Shown piece after piece: positions 18,820 through 20,897 of a stretch of DNA of 20,897 nt. The notes beneath the pieces are model-generated. The model searched no databases. It saw only the letters and a list, made by a program, of their open reading frames with translations, and was not told where the DNA came from. This DNA comes from Cytophagia bacterium (GTDB taxonomy: Bacteria > Bacteroidota > Bacteroidia > UBA7662). The stretch is from contig RFOZ01000017.1 in assembly GCA_009926405.1 (NCBI GenBank), positions 1-20,897 on the forward strand, written 5' to 3'. Every line of letters starts with the position of its first letter. The first letter of the stretch is position 1. The position numbers and the translations under genes are program-made.

Positions 18820-20897
18820 ATGAAATCTGCCACGGCCCCCTCCTTTATCGGTTTTTTGAAGAATTCCTTTTGGAAAGGTTTGGTTCGTTGGGCATCCCTC
18901 GTCGTTATCGGGGTCCTGGGGGTCTTTTTGGAAGCGGTGGTGGCCCAGGGGATTGTTTGGCCGCTAGGAGTCCGGGGTTTCAGCCTCTACGACGATCGGA
19001 TAGTGGCCCGGATTGATGCCCTGCTCCCTGCGGATAGCCTGGCCCGCATGCTGAACAATCCCAACGAGGATCGGGAATACCGATGCACCGTCGTCTATGC
19101 CCGTTCGGGTTTGACGGATACACTGCGGGACTGCGGTTTGAGCATACGGGGTAACACATCCCGGTCAGCGGCCAAAAAGCAGTTTCGAATTTCTTTTAAT
19201 TCCTTTCGTGATGGTCAAAGCCTGGAGGGAATCAGCGACCTCAACCTCTACGGGATGCACAACGATCCCTCCATTAGCCGGGCTAAATTCTATTATGAAT
19301 TATCCGAAAGGGTTGGGGGGGTGGCAGCACGCGCAGCTCATGTGAATCTTTATTTGAACGGGCAATACCGGGGTGTTTATGTCAACGTCGAACACTTGAA
19401 CGAGGATTTTATGCAGGTACGCTTTGCCCAGGACTACGGAAACCTTTTCAAGTGTTTGTGGCCGGCGGATTTGACCTACCGTTCCAACAACCCCAACGAC
19501 TACAAATTCACGTCCGGAGGGCGACGTGCTTACGATTTAATGACCAACACAAGCGCCGACGATTATACGCGTTTTGCCTTGATGGTTAGGACTTTGACAC
19601 AGACTTCCTCTTCTCAAATCTACTGTCATTTGGACAGTGTTTTGGATGTAGAATCTACCTTGTTGACTTTGGCAACGGATCTCAGTGCAGGTCATTGGGA
19701 TTCGTATTATAACAAAAATAATTTTTATCTCTACGAACATCCGATTGATCGAAGATTTCGCTTTTTGCCATACGATACGGATAATTCATTCGGCATCCAA
19801 TGGGGCGGGCCCAATTACCGAACCTTGTCGCCCTACAGTTTCACGCCCGGGGAGTCCAGGCCTTTGTACGATAAGTTAATGGCCAATTCCGAGACCCGGG
19901 ATATTTATACCTTTTACCTGCGACGGTTGGCCAACCGCCAGGTCCAGGCCCCCTATTTGGCTTTTGTGGACAGTGTCCGGGATCGCTTGGCGCCTTTTGC
20001 TTTGTTGGATTCGTTCAGGACCTTGGATTACGGGTTTACGTACGCGGAATTTTTGCAGTCGTTTTCCGGCAATCTAAACCGGGCCCATGTGACCGGTAGC
20101 ATAACACCTTTTTTGATTGCGCGTTCAGCGTCTACCCTGGGGGCTTTGACGGGTCCGAGCAACCTGGCGCCCATCGTTCATCGACCCTTGGTGCTGAATC
20201 CATACCCCGGACGTCGGGCCACCATCCGGGTTCGAATTGAGGATGAGCTAAGCAGCGGGGTAACGGCCGTGGCGCTGGCGACTCAGGACGGGGTGACCCT
20301 TCAAATCCCACTCTTGGACGATGGAATGCACGGAGATGGTGCATCGGGCGATGGAGTCTACGGGGCCTATTGGAATCTGAACCCAACGGTTCAGCAGTGC
20401 AGTGTGCAGGTGAGAGCGCTGGATGCGGCCCAAAATCAACGGATTCGCCCTTGCAATCCGATGCGGGTGGCGCTCCGAACACAAGGTCCGTTGGTTTTGA
20501 ACGAAATCATGGCCCTGAACCGCACCGGAATCACCGACCAAGCCAACCAAACCAGCGATTGGATTGAGCTTCATAACACAGGATCGCAGCCCTACAGCCT
20601 GAACGGGGTTTTCCTGACCGATAACATGGCCCAACCGGGGCGTTGGCGTTTGCCCAATTTAACGATTCCTGCCGGTGGTTTTGTCTTGGTATGGGCCTCC
20701 GGGGATACAACGCGGGGCAACCTGCATGCCAATTTTACTCTCTCGGGTTACGGGGAATGTCTGGGTCTTCATCGCTTGCAGGGCAGTCAATACGTGATGA
20801 TGGATACCCTGTGTTATGGCCCTCAACAGGACGATGTGGCGTGGGGCCGGGCTGGCGATGGCGCCTTGGATTGGGTGCCTTTTCTGGTCCCCAGTCC
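18820..20897 (+). CDS. CotH kinase family protein with lamin-tail domain (3' end outside window)
   Basis: About 692 codons are visible and the frame is open at the right edge. The ATG at 18820 is the first possible start; an in-frame TGA ends four bases before it. An N-terminal hydrophobic stretch (LVVIGVLGVFLEAVVAQ) suggests export. The CotH kinase domain, an atypical protein-kinase fold, covers roughly 55-440 with SIRGNTSRS (108-116), YRGVYVNVEH (183-192) and the metal-binding motif PYDTDNSFG (317-325). A middle part ends with DDGMHGDGASGDGVYGAYW. From about 556 a lamin-tail domain follows (LVLNEIMALNRTG, then SDWIELHNTGSQPYSLNGVF). Proteins of this architecture are secreted in Bacteroidota and often carry a C-terminal secretion tag, which would be beyond the window. 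The substrate of the putative kinase is unknown. Confidence 0.9.
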   Translation, partial: MKSATAPSFIGFLKNSFWKGLVRWASLVVIGVLGVFLEAVVAQGIVWPLGVRGFSLYDDRIVARIDALLPADSLARMLNNPNEDREYRCTVVYARSGLTDTLRDCGLSIRGNTSRSAAKKQFRISFNSFRDGQSLEGISDLNLYGMHNDPSISRAKFYYELSERVGGVAARAAHVNLYLNGQYRGVYVNVEHLNEDFMQVRFAQDYGNLFKCLWPADLTYRSNNPNDYKFTSGGRRAYDLMTNTSADDYTRFALMVRTLTQTSSSQIYCHLDSVLDVESTLLTLATDLSAGHWDSYYNKNNFYLYEHPIDRRFRFLPYDTDNSFGIQWGGPNYRTLSPYSFTPGESRPLYDKLMANSETRDIYTFYLRRLANRQVQAPYLAFVDSVRDRLAPFALLDSFRTLDYGFTYAEFLQSFSGNLNRAHVTGSITPFLIARSASTLGALTGPSNLAPIVHRPLVLNPYPGRRATIRVRIEDELSSGVTAVALATQDGVTLQIPLLDDGMHGDGASGDGVYGAYWNLNPTVQQCSVQVRALDAAQNQRIRPCNPMRVALRTQGPLVLNEIMALNRTGITDQANQTSDWIELHNTGSQPYSLNGVFLTDNMAQPGRWRLPNLTIPAGGFVLVWASGDTTRGNLHANFTLSGYGECLGLHRLQGSQYVMMDTLCYGPQQDDVAWGRAGDGALDWVPFLVPS

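Overview
The window looks like a chromosomal segment from a member of the Bacteroidota with moderate GC content. Four signs point there. The promoters resemble the Bacteroidota -7 box TAnnTTTG, and there are no clear Shine-Dalgarno sequences. YebC starts MGRAFEYRKARK, the 58-residue Hc1-type histone-like protein is of the Bacteroidota kind, and surface proteins typical of the phylum are present (DUF5686 with a carboxypeptidase-like regulatory domain, CotH kinase with a lamin-tail domain, an M49 lipoprotein). No phage, transposase, integrase or CRISPR sequence is visible.

Layout. 1-261: non-coding or gene-end sequence with a 45-bp tandem duplication. 262-1251 (-): scpB with long acidic tails. 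1368-3458 (+): a dipeptidyl-peptidase III-like lipoprotein, convergent with the next block across a 16-bp triplicated repeat. 3538-8161 (-): a phenylacetate block read as tetR/paaR, paaA, paaB, paaC, paaD, then an acyl-CoA dehydrogenase with its own promoter. A perfect 16-bp palindrome in front of the TetR gene matches the PaaR-type operator pattern. 8242-11815 (+): four tightly packed genes (beta-helix-like lipoprotein, two-domain universal stress protein, small HAD hydrolase, methionine aminopeptidase) joined by 4-bp ATGA overlaps at two of three junctions. 11895-12865 (+): yebC and a histone-like gene, closed by a strong terminator.

12963-15842 (-): tRNA-Leu(CAG), its terminator, and a large DUF5686 outer-membrane gene that appears to begin inside or just after that terminator with no ATG or GTG. 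15998-17927 (+): an M16 peptidase and an O-methyltransferase. 17949-18683 (-): a small outer-membrane beta-barrel protein. 18820 to the right end (+): a secreted CotH-kinase/lamin-tail protein, cut off by the window edge.

The only clear metabolic module is the phenylacetyl-CoA epoxidase (paaABCD), apparently under its own TetR repressor. The reductase gene paaE and all other phenylacetate-pathway genes are absent from the window. Nothing here demands a new biological system. The most interesting points are the operator match, the canonical-start-less DUF5686 gene next to the tRNA, several promoters so close to ATG that the transcripts should be leaderless or nearly so, and three unrelated small tandem repeats.
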